Below the pieces are notes generated by a model that made no database searches, was not told the DNA's origin, and saw nothing but the letters and a program-made list of their open reading frames with translations. Both the position numbers and the translations under genes were made by a program. Of a DNA stretch of 64,000 nucleotides, positions 27,579 to 45,900 are shown in pieces. The DNA is taken from assembly GCF_901709675.1 (NCBI RefSeq), contig NC_051099.1:3224001-3288000 (forward strand), given 5' to 3'. Position 1 is the stretch's first letter; every line of letters begins with the position of its first letter. The DNA is from Syngnathus acus. Its lineage: Eukaryota > Chordata > Actinopteri > Syngnathiformes > Syngnathidae.

Positions 27579-29718
27579 TTAATCCTGCGTCACAGTTCTT
27601 GATGTACAACATCATCATTGTTAGGCATGATGAAGCTCTTTGGGAAGGAATCAACTTGAAATATAACTTGGAAGTTTTTAGCTGCTCACTGACTAACTAA
27701 CTGGCTGGTTAAGTGTCTTACTGACTGATATAGTCATTAATAACTAGCGAGCGTTTGCATTGCATCAGTAAATAAATCATGCAAAATGGTGCATTGGAAG
27801 GTTTGCTGTGTCCATTTGACAGCTGTCAATCAAAGATGACATCACTCCCATGCATTCAAAGCAAAACAAAGAGCGTACCTGAAGCAGCCCCCTCCAAAAC
27901 AATCACACAAAAAGTCTTAAGGTCAGGCAGGTCCGGTCCACAGAGCTTCCTGAGCTTTCGGGCTGGTTCTGGCCCCCTTCGCCTTCCCCCCCGCTGCCGC
28001 CACCTCCTCCTCCTCCTCACGCCGCTCTCTTCGGGGGTCTCGTCTAGACACGCTCCTGTCCGCACACAAACTAGACAAAAGCATCAGCAATGTGCCCCCC
28101 CCTGTCCCCTGCCCTCTATCCTCCACCCAACCCTTCACAATAAAACGTCTCGGATGACATGACTTGACCCTTGGCCCCTCCCGCCCCGATGATCATACGG
28201 GCCTCTCATAACTAAAATAGCAAAGATGGCAGAAGGAAACATCAAGACGTGTGTAATATCACACGCCAGGCCACTACATTAGGTACACTCTCCAGTAATA
28301 TCCAATACAATGTTGCATCATTGCGCATAGTTGATTACTCCAGGCCTGTAGGTGGCAGTAAGTGCAATTCAAAGGAGGCTTTTTTTTTGTTGGCGGCACA
28401 GCACCATCTGCTGGAGTTGATGGATCACTGCCCCAGTAGGGCCCAAATGGACTGTAACAGAAAACTAACAGTTAACAAAATTTGGGGGAATTCAAGTCAA
28501 GTCAAATTTACTTAAATTCTGTATTGCATCATTTGTTATATACAGGGGAAAAAAGTACAGTATTTCGATGATGTAATTTAGCTCATTGATGTCTGCCTAG
28601 CAACAAGTAAGCAGACAATAACACGGCCATTGTGAAAACAGAAAAGAATCAGAGCAAACTTGATTTTTATTTCAGTTGTGAAATGCAAATGATGAAACAC
28701 TAACAGCAATTTTGAACCTATTTGTGCTGCTTGTGTTTTTCATAACACAGTATACTGTAGCTTCGTCCTATTTTGTAGTTTCTCATAAACAAAAACTTCT
28801 CGGCGGATGTAATGAACATCTTATTTTGGGCAATGATCTTAAAAACCTTTTTCACAACAGCAGCGCTTCATCTGAAAGGCGCCGAGCGTTAAGTGCCGCA
28901 AAAAGCTTTTTAACGCGCCGCGTCGGTGGGCCCAAGATAGCCGGCGTGTCGTTCAGGTGAGGTCATCGTGCCGCGCTCAGACGTGCTGAATGCCAAGGTC
29001 AGCGGTGTAATCCCTGCCCTCATTCATGACGGATTAGACCCTGACGGGAGGGGGCGAGGCAAGTAAAAAATAAATACAGTCGCTCGGGGTTTTAACGGAG
29101 AACCACCGTCCGCCGTGGCGGTGCTGCTTGGGGAGATTACAGGCCGGCTATTACGCTCAATCCCGGAATTAATCTGCACGCCATACATAGAAAAAAAAAA
29201 AAAAGTCATTACATGAAGAGATTAAGAATGGTTCCCAAAGATAAATACTAACCTGTGTCAGGGGCATACAGGATATACTTGCACAATTATTTTTTTTTAA
29301 CTTTCTTGGTCAATGATGTCATAGATCAGGTGACTTAAATTGTCCAAATACAGCTAGGCTACATTTACGAGAAAATTAAATATAATCACCATTGAATGGT
29401 GGAATCGCAAAAATGGGTATAGATACAAAAATGGACAAAAATATGTATTTTAAGAGTTCGAGCGCTCCGTGTCAGGTTGCAAGCAGGTGGCCATTTTGTC
29501 CATCGAGACCCGCTGAAAGAAACAAGGACATTTTGGAGTCAACAAAACTAGGTGTCATCCAATTGTGACCACGTTTGAATTTCATAGAGATGAGCAAAGC
29601 TAATTTGTTAAATTTCTGTCGTTGGATGGGGGTAGAGTATGGAGGCGGCCCAAAAAAGGATTTGGAGTGTGGTAGACTACGAAGGTTACAAAAAGAAACA
29701 AACCTCGTATTTCCACGT
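27579..29718. other. map3k7cl upstream and grik1 3' flank
   Basis: About 2.1 kb. It contains a pyrimidine-rich, arginine-coding low-complexity patch (27960-28040), a reverse copy of the dispersed GTACCTAATG element (about 28261-28292) and AT-rich DNA that may include the grik1 3' UTR. No additional exon is supported. Confidence 0.5.
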
Positions 29719-34348
<4,630 letters not shown>

Positions 34349-36160
34349 GGTGACAGCACCGCAGTCAGCATCTGGAACTCTCCCCAAGCTCTTCCTATCC
34401 TCCTCCTCCGATGATAACGCAGGTCACCTCTACTACCTCCGCCACCGACATCATGTCAACTTGAAAAGAACCAAAGAAGCAGCGGCACGAATATAGCCCA
34501 GTCCCAAATGACTGTCAGCCAAATTCCCGGTCAAACATAATCCTTGTAAAGTCTTGAAAAGTCCACAAATTGGCGAACAGTCAACACAGATACACTACTG
34601 CACAAGCGACAGCAACTAATGCGACTCAAAGTGAAAGCAAGCCACATCCGCAAAGCTCTTTCAAAATAAGACAACACCGGAAGTCTTCAAACAAACATTA
34701 TTTCCACTTTACATAATTAAGACTTAAGACAATGATATAAATATGGACAAAATGACCAAAGGAAAACCTGAGTGGCACCTAATAAGATACCAATTTTGGT
34801 TCTTGGTGATCAACTACATTATTATAAAATAATGGCATTTCAAATATAGTATGTAAGGCAACATTTGTCTACCTACAGTGACATCCTGTGATCACAATTT
34901 GTGTGGTTTGTCTCCTGTTGGTGTTTGGGATTAAGCAGCAGATGTGCTGGAGTAATCTTCAGGTTGCATGCCAGATGTCAGATTTATCGCTTTACTACAC
35001 ACGCGCGCCTACAGCAAGAGAAAGGAAATCATATATGAAGTCACAAGTCAAATAAATGAATAATAAATGTGAGTATTAAGTGGCCTTGGACACAAAAAGT
35101 GTAAATGTATAAAGTTTATTGTTGTTGCTGTCATACAAAGGATAATACTCCACGTGTCGTGTAGCAAAAAGTACAAAGACGATCAAAAGGGGATTGTGTC
35201 TCACAGTCCCAAAACTTAACTGCTAAGTTAAATGCATCACAATTATTTGTACAAAAAAGCGGCTCACTGTCAGCGACTGTCATTTTGTTCTCAAGCGCAA
35301 AACAAACGGTGAAACAGCGGCGCCCAGTGGACAAGAAGAGACACTGCAGGGATGACTTTCAAGTAAACAAGGACCATTGCTGAGGTTACAAAGGGGGCGT
35401 GGCCTACAAGATGGAGTTGATTGGCTTTAGCAATGGAGACATTCATGTAAATTGGGCCTAAAACACAACGAGAGGGTACTGTCAAGTGTTGCTAAGCTAA
35501 GTTGCTAAGATTTTGGTTGGCTTGCTACTTCCTGTTTTGCTTCATGGGCTCACATTTTATGCACAAAGCACTTTAGTTTGGCTATGGTCCGACTGCTTTT
35601 GCCCGTTCTGCTTTTACTTTGGCATGTCAACTTGTTTTTGCTCCATTGCCACTGGCTATCGGTTTCCCTTTTATTTTGGTGAGTGTCAACTGTCCATTTC
35701 CTGTTTTTATTCTTTTGCCCTTGGTTCTGTCGCTTTTATTAATAACATTCCATGACTTGAGTGGTTTACCTGTTTACTTTTGTGACGTTTTCTTCTTCTT
35801 GTTTTAGTCGATGACACCAAGCTGCCAAACTAATTTCAACTTTTGAGGCGTGTGAGGGTGCATTAACACTGCAGACTGTGTAGTAAACAATGAGAGCAGA
35901 AAGGCAATAAAGTCAACTGTATCGTTTTACAAATATTTCATATCAAAAGTGAGCATTTGGGTCTTATAAATATAAACATCCCGACCAATCAATAGCGGCC
36001 GAGAACCACCTGCAGGCAAAAGTGAATGGCACGCAGCCCTTGAGTGCTAACAAAAAAATCATAAAAATAGACAGGTTCAAAGGTTTTGTGTGGAAAAATA
36101 GACTTTAGGGCCCTAAAAATAAGTCATCTGGTAGTGCTAAAAAGCAACGAGAGTTTTGCT

Positions 36161-36480
36161 GCTGGTAAACTGTGGATGTGGGTCTATCCTTCAAAATCAG
36201 CGGGGATCTCCAACAAGCCTACAGCCTATTCTGGAAGCTCTGAATCGAGGTTGCCTTGGATCTCGACTACCTGGGACATCTTGCATCAAAATGGAAAAGA
36301 GATTTGGGTCTATCCTTCAAAAGAAATGGGCTTCTAGCTCTAACCGTATATTCTGGAAGTTGGAGGTGACAAACAACTTTGATCTCGGAAACTTTGGTCG
36401 TCTTGTATTATTGCTGGTAGACTGTGGATTTGGGTTTATCCTTCAAAAGAAATCGACTTCTCGGCAGAGTGTTGTGAATT
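36161..36480. repeat. Tandem repeat, period about 126 bp, nearly three copies
   Basis: The segment G(A/G)TxTGGGTCTATCCTTCAAAA recurs at about 36174, 36300 and 36426. The flanks GCTGGTAAACTGTGG and GCTGGTAGACTGTGG lie exactly 252 bp apart. A partner piece (ATATTCTGGAAGTT) recurs near 36348 and again near 36773, suggesting a further decayed unit to the right. Not a known gene; origin unknown. Confidence 0.7.
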
Positions 36481-36663
36481 ACAATTGGTCGAGGGCTGAA
36501 AAACATCACAATATTTGATGGCTGCTGCTTTTAAAGGAGAAGTCAAGTCGAAACACAACATTCTGATTAAAATATCTATTGTTAATATTTATTAATATTT
36601 GTGAAACACTATAAATTAAACACCTTTTTTTCTGCATCTCAGAAAAAACAGGTGGATTTTTGC

Positions 36664-36669
36664 TTTATT
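36664..36669 (-). terminator. Possible tiam1 poly(A) signal
   Basis: AATAAA on the minus strand (GAATAAA) lies about 300 bp beyond the tiam1 stop codon. Confidence 0.4.
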
Positions 36670-36966
36670 CATATTCCACAACATATTATTGGAAACAAAC
36701 TTGACTTCCCTTTAAAAGAACCTTCAAAAATAAATACTAGACTTGAAATTATTAGGGCTGTTGCTCTAACAGCATATTCTGGAAATTTGAAGTGAAACTC
36801 AAAACTGGATAGGATTCTTGCACTAAAGTGAAAATAGGGCTCATCAGTAATCCTCACGGAGGGGAAAGGCAGAAATCGCACACTCACATCATGGGAGGGT
36901 GTACCTAAAGAAGTGGCCAGCGCGTCCCGTCAGACATGATCGGCAGGTGATTGGCGTGCGCTGGCA

Positions 36967-39900
36967 TCAGAAGACGTCGCTGTTGCAGCCAAAGTCGTCC
37001 CTGCGCACCCACACGGTGTCGCGCTCGGGCCCCCGCTGCGCCGCGCACGCCTTCAGCACGCCACGGATCTCCATGGCGTCCATCTTGGCGTCCAGTTCGC
37101 TGGTCTGTGAGGGCGCCGCTGTGCCGCGCCGTGACTTACAGTACTCGTCGTCGTCGCTCAAAATGTCCGTTTCCTTCACCTTGGTGCCGTTCTCGTACGG
37201 TTGCAAGTCGAACCGCTGCTCTGGCCACAGCTCCGAGGGCGCGGGCTGAGACGGCGCCGAGGGAGCGGCGGGGGGCACCGCAGGCGAGTCCGGGTCCCGC
37301 TGGTGGTTGTTGTTGTTGAAGACCGGGTCCGTGTCCAAGGCCAGGTCTGTGTCAATGGTGAAACGGTTTCGCAACAACTTCCTGCGAGCCAGAGAACGGG
37401 ACGGCGCTGAAGCTGTACACAGAAAACAGGAAGTTTAGTGACATCTTTTATTTTGGCAAGCATGCAACTTGAAGGGTTGGGCTCACCTGCTCGGTTGACA
37501 GCGGGCCTCTGCGCCCCCTTGAGGGCGGAGAGCCGCTTGCCCCCAAAGGGGACGTACTGCTGACTAAGGGGGAGCGACTCGGTCTTGAGCAGCTGCCTCC
37601 GCTGCTTCTCCCTGAGGATGGAGTGCACCGCCTTCAGCAGATCCTTCTTGCTCTCCGCGGAACTGGACACAAAAAGGTCAGTTTGAGACAGCTGGGAAAA
37701 CCGACCTCAATTTACATTCATCTCTTGCAATTAATAAATACGTTTTATAATGTCATCAATATCAGATCATTTTATGAGAGGAAACAAAGAATAATTACTT
37801 TTCAAGTTCATTTAAATTCTATGAATGACAAAGTTAAATACGCGACCACATAGTAAATTAAATGCAAACCTGCAGCACAACTGGAATGTTCTCTCGGGTC
37901 GCCCCTCGGATTCCGACCTGGTGTGAACTATTTCGCACACGGCCGTGCCTTCAGAGTCTAGAAGACAAAGAACACGTGTAACATACAATCCTAAAAAAAT
38001 TATCAGTTAATTGCGATTGCTGATCTATTTTTCTATTAGTCGCTGAGCCAGCAAAACACTCATAATGTTGCAGAATAGCGTTAACGTACTTGCGAGAGCG
38101 CGGACTAGCAGCGAGTGGGTGGCAATCATGTGTCGGAAGCGGAACGGATCGCGCTCATCGTTCATGGACGCTCGGTGCGCGGAGCTCTGAGGAGGAATTG
38201 CAGTGTAGTGCGTTCATTAGGCAACAGGGGGCACTGGAGTTTCTTGATTTGAAAATGAACAAAGCTGCTCACCATTTTCTTCCTGTGCTTTGATGAGTCT
38301 TTGTACACAAACACCACAGCGGTTTTGAAGACTAAGATACAGAAATAATTGATGTTTAAAAAATGTCGCGTCGGTATGACGTGATGCTTTTGTCGACACT
38401 TACCAAAGGCGGCCAATTCTGGGTCTTTCTTGCTCTTTCCCAAAGACGGCGGAGGGTTGATCCAGACCACGCTGGAGTGCATCAGCAGATCCCCCATGGA
38501 TAGGTCGCTAACCTCCTTCTGCTCGCTGATGAGCTGATCGAACACGGCGCCAAACTCCTCGTGCAGCTTCTGCATCTCGTTGATGTGACTCGCTACCTTG
38601 TTCATCGCCTTCATGGCCACTGGAAAAAAAACACAGCACGTCATGTCGTGAGGTCCAAACCTCAAGCGAAGTCTTGAGCAAGCAAGTGTGTGACAAATCT
38701 CACTGTCCAGGTGGTAGTGCTCATCGCTGTCGGGGTCAGTGAGGGAAAAGAGCTCGCGGAGGAGCAGGGGGTACTTGAGGACCCTCTGAATGGGCTTGAT
38801 GAGATACGACTCCAGCGTGGACGAGTGCTGTTGCTTGGGGTTCCGCTCCGACAGGAACGCCTTAAAGTCCGGGTCTGTTTTGGCTGGACGACACGCCACG
38901 ATGCCTTTTTCATGTTGACGTTCAAAAGCGAAGGCTGGAGAAGGCGCGCTTACCTTTGGCCAGCACCTTGGGCACCTTGGTGTGGCTGGCGCAGAAGGCG
39001 CTGTAGATCTTGAAGCGGTCGGCGTAGTACAAGAACGAGCCGCCCAGGGAGAAGAGCACTTTCTGCGGAAACAAGCAGTGTAGAAGTGAGGTCGAAATAA
39101 ATGCATGACTCCTATAAAGCATCCTTTTTAATCACCACCTTGAACTGTTCCACTCTCTCCAGTTGGTCCAGATTGGGGACCAGTCGGATTCCGTCCTCCA
39201 GCGTCCTCAGAAACTCCACCTGGAAGTCCACCATCTCGCCCAGGTTGCCAAACAGAATGTCCAGCTAGGACAAAAATATAGATTATAAAAAATGAATAGT
39301 CTGTTGGTGTGGCGGTGGTTCCGGCGGAGACGATCTTACCTCGTCCTGCGTGAGGAAGCTCTCCTTCTGCAGCGGCGTCAAGTAGCACTCGATGAGGTAA
39401 CGCAGGTCCTGCACGGACGAGGAGGAACAAGCTCAGACGTTGCAACGAGGAGCGAGGACACGCGGGAGATGAGTCAGCGGGACACACTTTAACGTAAGTC
39501 TTCTCCGTGTCCACCAACTCGCTGATGACTTTGCGCAGCTTGTCGGCGTGCGAGAGCTGACGCTGAGCGCAGGACGGCGGCAGGGCCGACACCGGGCTGG
39601 GGGAGAGGGACGAGGAGGACGAAGAGGACGAGGAAGACGACATCGGGCGCTCGGGAGCGTCGTGGTGGCTGCGGTGGTTGAAGGACGACGTCTGCTCCGC
39701 GTTCTAAGGGAAGAAGCGCATGTGTATGATGTACAACATCTATGAAACCATTAACTGAGCTTTGACTCTGTTAATCAAACAAGGTCGAAAACCAGAGCGT
39801 CAACTTTGGCCTTTTCTCTAAATTGCACAGCGCTTCAAATGTAGGCTACAACCGCGAGTGACAGGAAGGCTGCAGAGGCGAGAACAGAGCCGTCTAAGCG

Positions 39901-42900
39901 CATTTGCACGCCTCGTTGCTCGCTCGTGCCACGCTAATGACAAAGCCCATTTTCCGTGTTGGTGTTCAAACCCGTTTGGCAGCACTGCTGCATCTGGATG
40001 CACGCGCGCGCACGCAGATAAAACATCTTCCATGAATCCAGTGCTGTTCCTCCACTAAAACGCAACAAACAGTCAAGCTAATGGACAAGGACACAAAACT
40101 GGAGTCAAGTCACTAACTGCTGCTCCCCTTTAGCGACATGCTAACACACGCCCGGCTAACATGAACACATCCTCGTCAAAATCAGCACAATTTGTCAGTG
40201 CAGCTCACCAGGTGTAAAACATCACAGAGCAACTTGGACGCCCACTTGGAGCTGACCCTGGTCCTCCTTTTGGACCTCCTGAAGACGGACATGCCGGCGC
40301 TCGGAGCACGGCTCAACCACCCGTCCAGGTGGGAGCCGACAAAACCCCCTCCGACGTCCCAAAAGCCAAGAAAAGCTGCCCGTCCCGCTGCGAGGCGCAG
40401 CAAGCAAGTTGAGAACAAGCAGAGGCGTCTCCGTGAGTTGAGAAACAAGAGGAGGAGACAGAAGGGAGGAGGGAGAGGAAGGAAGCACGTTCGCTTACTT
40501 GCTTATGTAAGCACCACTGACAGCAACAACAAACCAGATCAAAGAGTGATTGGATCAGCACTAAAGCGTCCCGTTAAAATCAACGCATAAACAGAATCTT
40601 TTGTGCCGTAACCCGTCACGCTACTGCTCCAGAAACCTTTGCGCAAGTCCGCCGAGTCTTTTTTGCACAACCCTTCTTGAAAACTACCAAACTGCTTCCT
40701 TGTTGGACGTTTGACTCTGTCTTTCATTCCAAAGTCTACACAACCTGCACAGACCACACCCGGTAGTGCACTTCAAACACACACACAGTTACGTAATCAG
40801 AAAGCCTTAATTCCAATTGAGTGATGCACACGAGTGTGTGAGGGTATCTGTGACAGCTCGTTAGCATAACGGGTAGGAGGACCGCTTGTTTGGAAAACCG
40901 CTGCAAATTAAGTCATGTGTGGTGTCAAACAGGTAAATACACCGAGTCTCGACGAACGCGTTACCTTATTCCCGGAGCAGGTTCCACGCATCTTTGAAAC
41001 AGCCTGCGGCTATGGAGCGAGGGCGTGTGTGTGTGTGTATGTGTGTGTGGCAGCAGTGCAGCGTGGTGGGAGGAGCTGGGAAGCAAGTGCCAACCTGTCG
41101 CCATCGCCACGCCCGCCAGCAAAAAGTGGGATCAACATGGATTAGTTAGGCATCACATATGCCAGTTCTTGGCTTGACGTGTACTAAATGAAAATAAACG
41201 TTGATTCAGATCAAGTGCTCACTTGACAAAGATTTTTTTTTAATCAGCTGTTTTGATCACAATGTAATAGAATTGCTGATTTCTTTATCGATTCAAATCA
41301 ATTACAAAATGCTAAAAATCTGCATTTTGAAATTTCTTTAAAAATATCTGGCTTTGTTGATTTTGAGTGTGGTATGGTAAAATGAATGTAAAGAAAGAAA
41401 GGCATTTTTAGTAGTTCATTTGGGAATGAGGGCACTTCAAATGGGAGTCATTGTGCTGCAAAATTAATTCATGAGGGCTCCCTCTAGCGGACAGACTATG
41501 ACAGTACAAGCAACTGGCATGCTTGCACATTCGGGAGAAAAAATAGCAAGATTTTTGAGAACACACTAAAGATGATAAATTAGCCAGCAATGCCAGTCAT
41601 TTTGAACAAATCACATTTTTAATTTCAAAAGCCTCCAGGTTAGAAGAAAAAAAAAAAAATAGAAATGACAGGCGGACTGACTTTCTCCTCTGAGAACGAC
41701 GACAATCAGCACTATCATCATCTCTATGATTGCTGTTATCCCAAGTGATTACCCCCCCCCCCCCCGACCACCAGCCCCGCCTTCCTTTCTCCCTCTAGTT
41801 ATCACATTTGTCGGCGGCAGTGGCGCTTTTGTGTAAAATAATGAAGCTCGTCTCCGCACCAGACACTCGTTTGTCTGTGCTAAATGACACAATGAAGCGA
41901 CGACAGAGTCGGGGGGATAATTAAAAACGGTCTCGCCTTTGCCGCCGGGTGAGATGAGGTGAGACAAAAGCAAGGAAAGGAGAGGAAAAATGTGGCATGG
42001 AAAAAAGAAGACCTGCCAGGATTTTGTGTTTGTTGACAGACAGCATCCAAATTCCTAAATCCTTTATGCTAATGAGCAGCTGAGGGGAAGAATTTTCAAA
42101 TCTAGAAATCTCATTTAAACACACCGTTTACATACAATTCACGCAACCATAGCACAACATTTGTTTCACGTCCCCTAAAGTAACAGCTGTCACCATGGTG
42201 ACAAAGGGACCTGAGGTGGCAAGCGTATCTGGGCAAAAGAGGCCCGCCGCTATTCTGCTAGCATAAATCATCACAATGCTGAAGCGCTGATGAGAGGCGA
42301 CGGGCTCTTGATTAATAAATCATACGCTTGTCTCACACCTGGCTTGGGGGGGGCTTGAAAAGCCTCACTTGACAGCCAATGTCTGGGTTTGGGAGGCCAC
42401 TTTCGAGTGCCTCGTTGTTGCCGCTGCATTGCAAGCTAACATAATCTGCTTGAAAGGAGCTATAAACATCATTCCTACCTTGTGCGCATAGATCTTCTCT
42501 GCAGGAGGATCTCCCGGACTCTGCGGGACCCCCTCGTCCAAAGTGTCATCCACGGTCAGACCCGACACGTCGTCCAGGATGTCCTCTGTGGATGCACGCA
42601 TAAAAATGTTCACATCAGTGTGCTTGTGGTATTAATAAATATATTTTCAAGGCAATTTCCTCCTTTTGGTCTAACTGGATACATCTTTGCCATTATGAGT
42701 AAATAACCTTCCAGCTGGCGTGTTTACTTCCGTCTGTCCTGACATGTGACAGCATCTCATGAATATGTATTAGCTTGCTGTATGTTAATTATTAAAAAAA
42801 AAAAAAAAGAGAGACTAAAAATTGTTGCCCTTGCACATGGATGAAGAGGACAGGTATTAACTTAGCAGTAGCTGCCACGTCACTTTCACGAGACCATCTG

Positions 42901-45900
42901 GAAGGCACATTCACGAGGTCAGAAAAGTTAAACTTGTCAACTCCCCCCGCCCAAGATGCATTTTCAAAGCCTTTTGAGGGACTTCCTGACCTTGGCTCTG
43001 TGAGAAGATGTCAGTGGTGGTGCCAGCGGCGGCTGGGTCGGCGTCGCAGCGTCTGGGAGGCGGCGGCGGGCACAGGGTGGCGGGGTCCAGGTGGGGAAGG
43101 GCGCCCACGCTCAGCGTCAGGGTCTGGCATGCAAACGCCGCTCGCATGTCGTCCATCTGAAGGGCGGCGGCCGGCTTGCCGTTCAACAGCAGGATCTCGT
43201 CACCGGCTCGTACACCTTCAGGGAAGACACGACATTAATTCCTTTGCAAAATGAAACTTTTGTTTCTTAATGGACTTCAAATGTCATTGAAATCATAAAT
43301 CGGTACCATACCTTGAAACCCGAAACGAGACTCGAAACCCTACTTCTAAATCTACCCTAGATTGAAATCCTAAACTTGGCTCAAATCCCTACTTTAAGTC
43401 AGCCCAGACGAAACACAAACATATCCTCTCGCCGCCCGCGCACCGCAGCCAATTAGCAGCCAATTAAGACAGACAGCTCACCTTTGTGCATGGAACACAC
43501 ACATCCACTTTTCTAGATGTACACAAATGACACATTTAGCCTCAAGTCGTGACCTACTTGTCCGCAATGGGAAATGTCAGCTGTATAGTGGAGTCTTTAT
43601 CGGACTGAAAGAAATAAAGCCCCCGGGCCCCACTGTGCGGCCGCTTTGTGTGTGTGTGCGCGTGTGCGAGTCTGTGACGACATTAAGAGAGACGGGGTTG
43701 GCGTAAAGCCTGCAGAGTTGGCCTGGTTTTCTTGCGTGATCTCTTTCAGTCTCCACACATTCTCCTCAGTGGATCAATGGAACATGCTGGCTGACCCACT
43801 AACATTGTGTGCGCGTGTGTGTGACTCAGCAGGCTGTGAAGCCTAGCATCATGCTAGGCTAGCTGTCACTGTACCTTTAGCAGAGGCCAGTCCGCCAGCT
43901 TTGACGTCAGCGATGTGAAGCCGCTGGGTGCCTTCCTCGTCCAGAACAGACACTGAGAAACCTGAAGACAGGGAAAAAAAATTAACTTGAGATTCTAATT
44001 TGGAACCCTAATGTCAAAACCAAATTCCGCTTGAAAACTTTCCGGAATCCCCAAATCAATCCAATTTGAAACGAGTCCGTTGCTTGAGGCGAAGCCGACC
44101 TACCGTAGCCCAGCGTGCACGACTCGGCTCGGTCGAACTGGATCAGCCGGGTGATTTTGGTGCAGATCTCGATCTCCTGGTACAGCTGGTAAAAAAAACA
44201 CAAGAAATCATCACGCTTGGAAACAAGCTCATGTTTTATTCAACATTCTTGACGAAGCATTTGTGAATCAAGGTCATGGGGTCAGGGTGCGTGTGTCAAG
44301 ATGTGAAATGAGAAAGTGATAAGCGTGAATGTTGATCAAAGAGGATGAAGAACACATCAGGCGAAGGTGAAAATAGGCCTTCAACAACACCACTGAATAA
44401 TGCTGAGGCCCGTAATGTTCATTGGAGATAACAAGCGCAACAAGCTCATTTGCATAATTTACCACATACGGTACACATGAATTTTAATGAGAGAGAGAGA
44501 CATCGTTGATCCAGTTAACAAAGATCTAAGCGTCTAAATGTGTTAAATGGGACTTTAACGTGCTACGTTTACACTGACGACAAATGCTGAATCGAGGAAA
44601 TGAAATTTGAGGCTTCTAGTCAATAAAACGACGTGATGACATCCGACCAACTCAAATGAAATCAAATTCCCCAAAAAGTCATTTGAACGTCTCACCACAT
44701 CGTAGACGTCCTCGTCGTGTTTGGGCACGTAGAGGAGCGTGCGGTCATCCACGGCCACCTTCAAGCGCAGGTAATGACCAGAAGGGTCCAATGTGTGTTT
44801 CTGCAGGATGACAACAGTCCTAAAACACTTCTGAAGTAACACCCGGGCATCTCCAAAATGGAGTTAGAATTCCCATGGTCACCTTGCAGACGGCGCTGAG
44901 GACCTCCAACGTCGTGTCACCGGGCTGCACCACGGCCAAGATGGGCTGGTCGCCGGGTAGGCACACCCAGGAGGGGGCCAGGTTCTCAGGGAGCCACACC
45001 TCATTGTCCAAGGACAGCTGGGGAAGACTTTTCACCGAGCTCTCCCTCTCCTTCTGAAAACATAAGACAAGTCATGTTTCCTGGAGACACTTGACAGTGT
45101 ATACAATTATTTCCAGAGCTAATACATAACTATTCAAATTAAAGAGCCCAATGGAAGATGCTGGTGGCCTCAAGCATCTGGAGGTCTAATTACAAAAGCT
45201 CATTTGTCATCCCCTTGAGCTCCCATGTGGCTCTGAGCCCGTGTGTGTGCGCGTGCGTGCCAATCTGGCAACCCGAGCCGCATCAACAGGACCTCACACA
45301 TGGTGATCTTTCCGATCATATCAGGTGACAGCTTCCACAGATGTGAATGTGACTGTTTGGCTCTACAATCTGTTTTACAGTCCTACGGCCTAATAGGTCT
45401 GAAAAGGCTGCCATTTTGTGTTGAGGAGGCCATTTTGGTGCATTTGCAGGGGTCCTTCAAATAGGAATTTTGCTCGCCATTTTGCCCTATTGCATAATTA
45501 TTTTGAAGCTTAGCTCAAATAGGGTCCTTTCAAATATTACAGTTACTACATTTGAGCCACCGTTGGGTGAGGAAATAACTTCACATTTAGTTTTTGGCAG
45601 GCCAAGTTGGCAAATTGGGCAGAATTGTTGTAAAACAAATGTTAAACAAGCTGGTTTGACAATTTATCCCCTAAAGTCAATTTAATCTGCAACATGAAAT
45701 TTCATTTTCTATCACGAATCGCCCCATAAAAAAAAGTTTCAACAAACCACGCCCTAAAATAGACAGGACGTCATCCATTTAGGTTTGAAGCAAGCATTTA
45801 GATAAGGTAAAGATCAAAATGTCCCTCAGGCAGACAGCCGGTTGATCGCCTTCGGGACCCGTTAACTTTAGCTCGCCCCGAGCGAAGGAAAAGAGGAGAC

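Larger units (their letters stand above)
34349..36966. other. Intergenic region between grik1 start and tiam1 stop
   Basis: About 2.6 kb containing the grik1 upstream region, a 126 bp tandem repeat (36161-36480), a copy of the dispersed GTACCTAAAGAAGTGGCC element (36896-36930) and a possible tiam1 poly(A) signal (TTTATT at 36664-36669). No exon was recognised. The frame at 35513-35807 is hydrophobic only because it is T-rich. Confidence 0.55.

Noticed and set aside
27856-28065. Minus-strand frame with LDETPEESG, first thought to be a map3k7cl exon
   Set aside because: The true matching exons at 27578-27503 and 26864-26806 already cover that part of the protein in phase; this frame is low-complexity arginine.
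35513-35807. Hydrophobic frames suggesting a membrane protein
   Set aside because: T-rich DNA yields Phe/Leu/Cys runs; there is no start context, splice support or homology.
39600-39645. Possible triplet-repeat expansion
   Set aside because: It codes the poly-Ser stretch of TIAM1 with mixed codons; short and ordinary.
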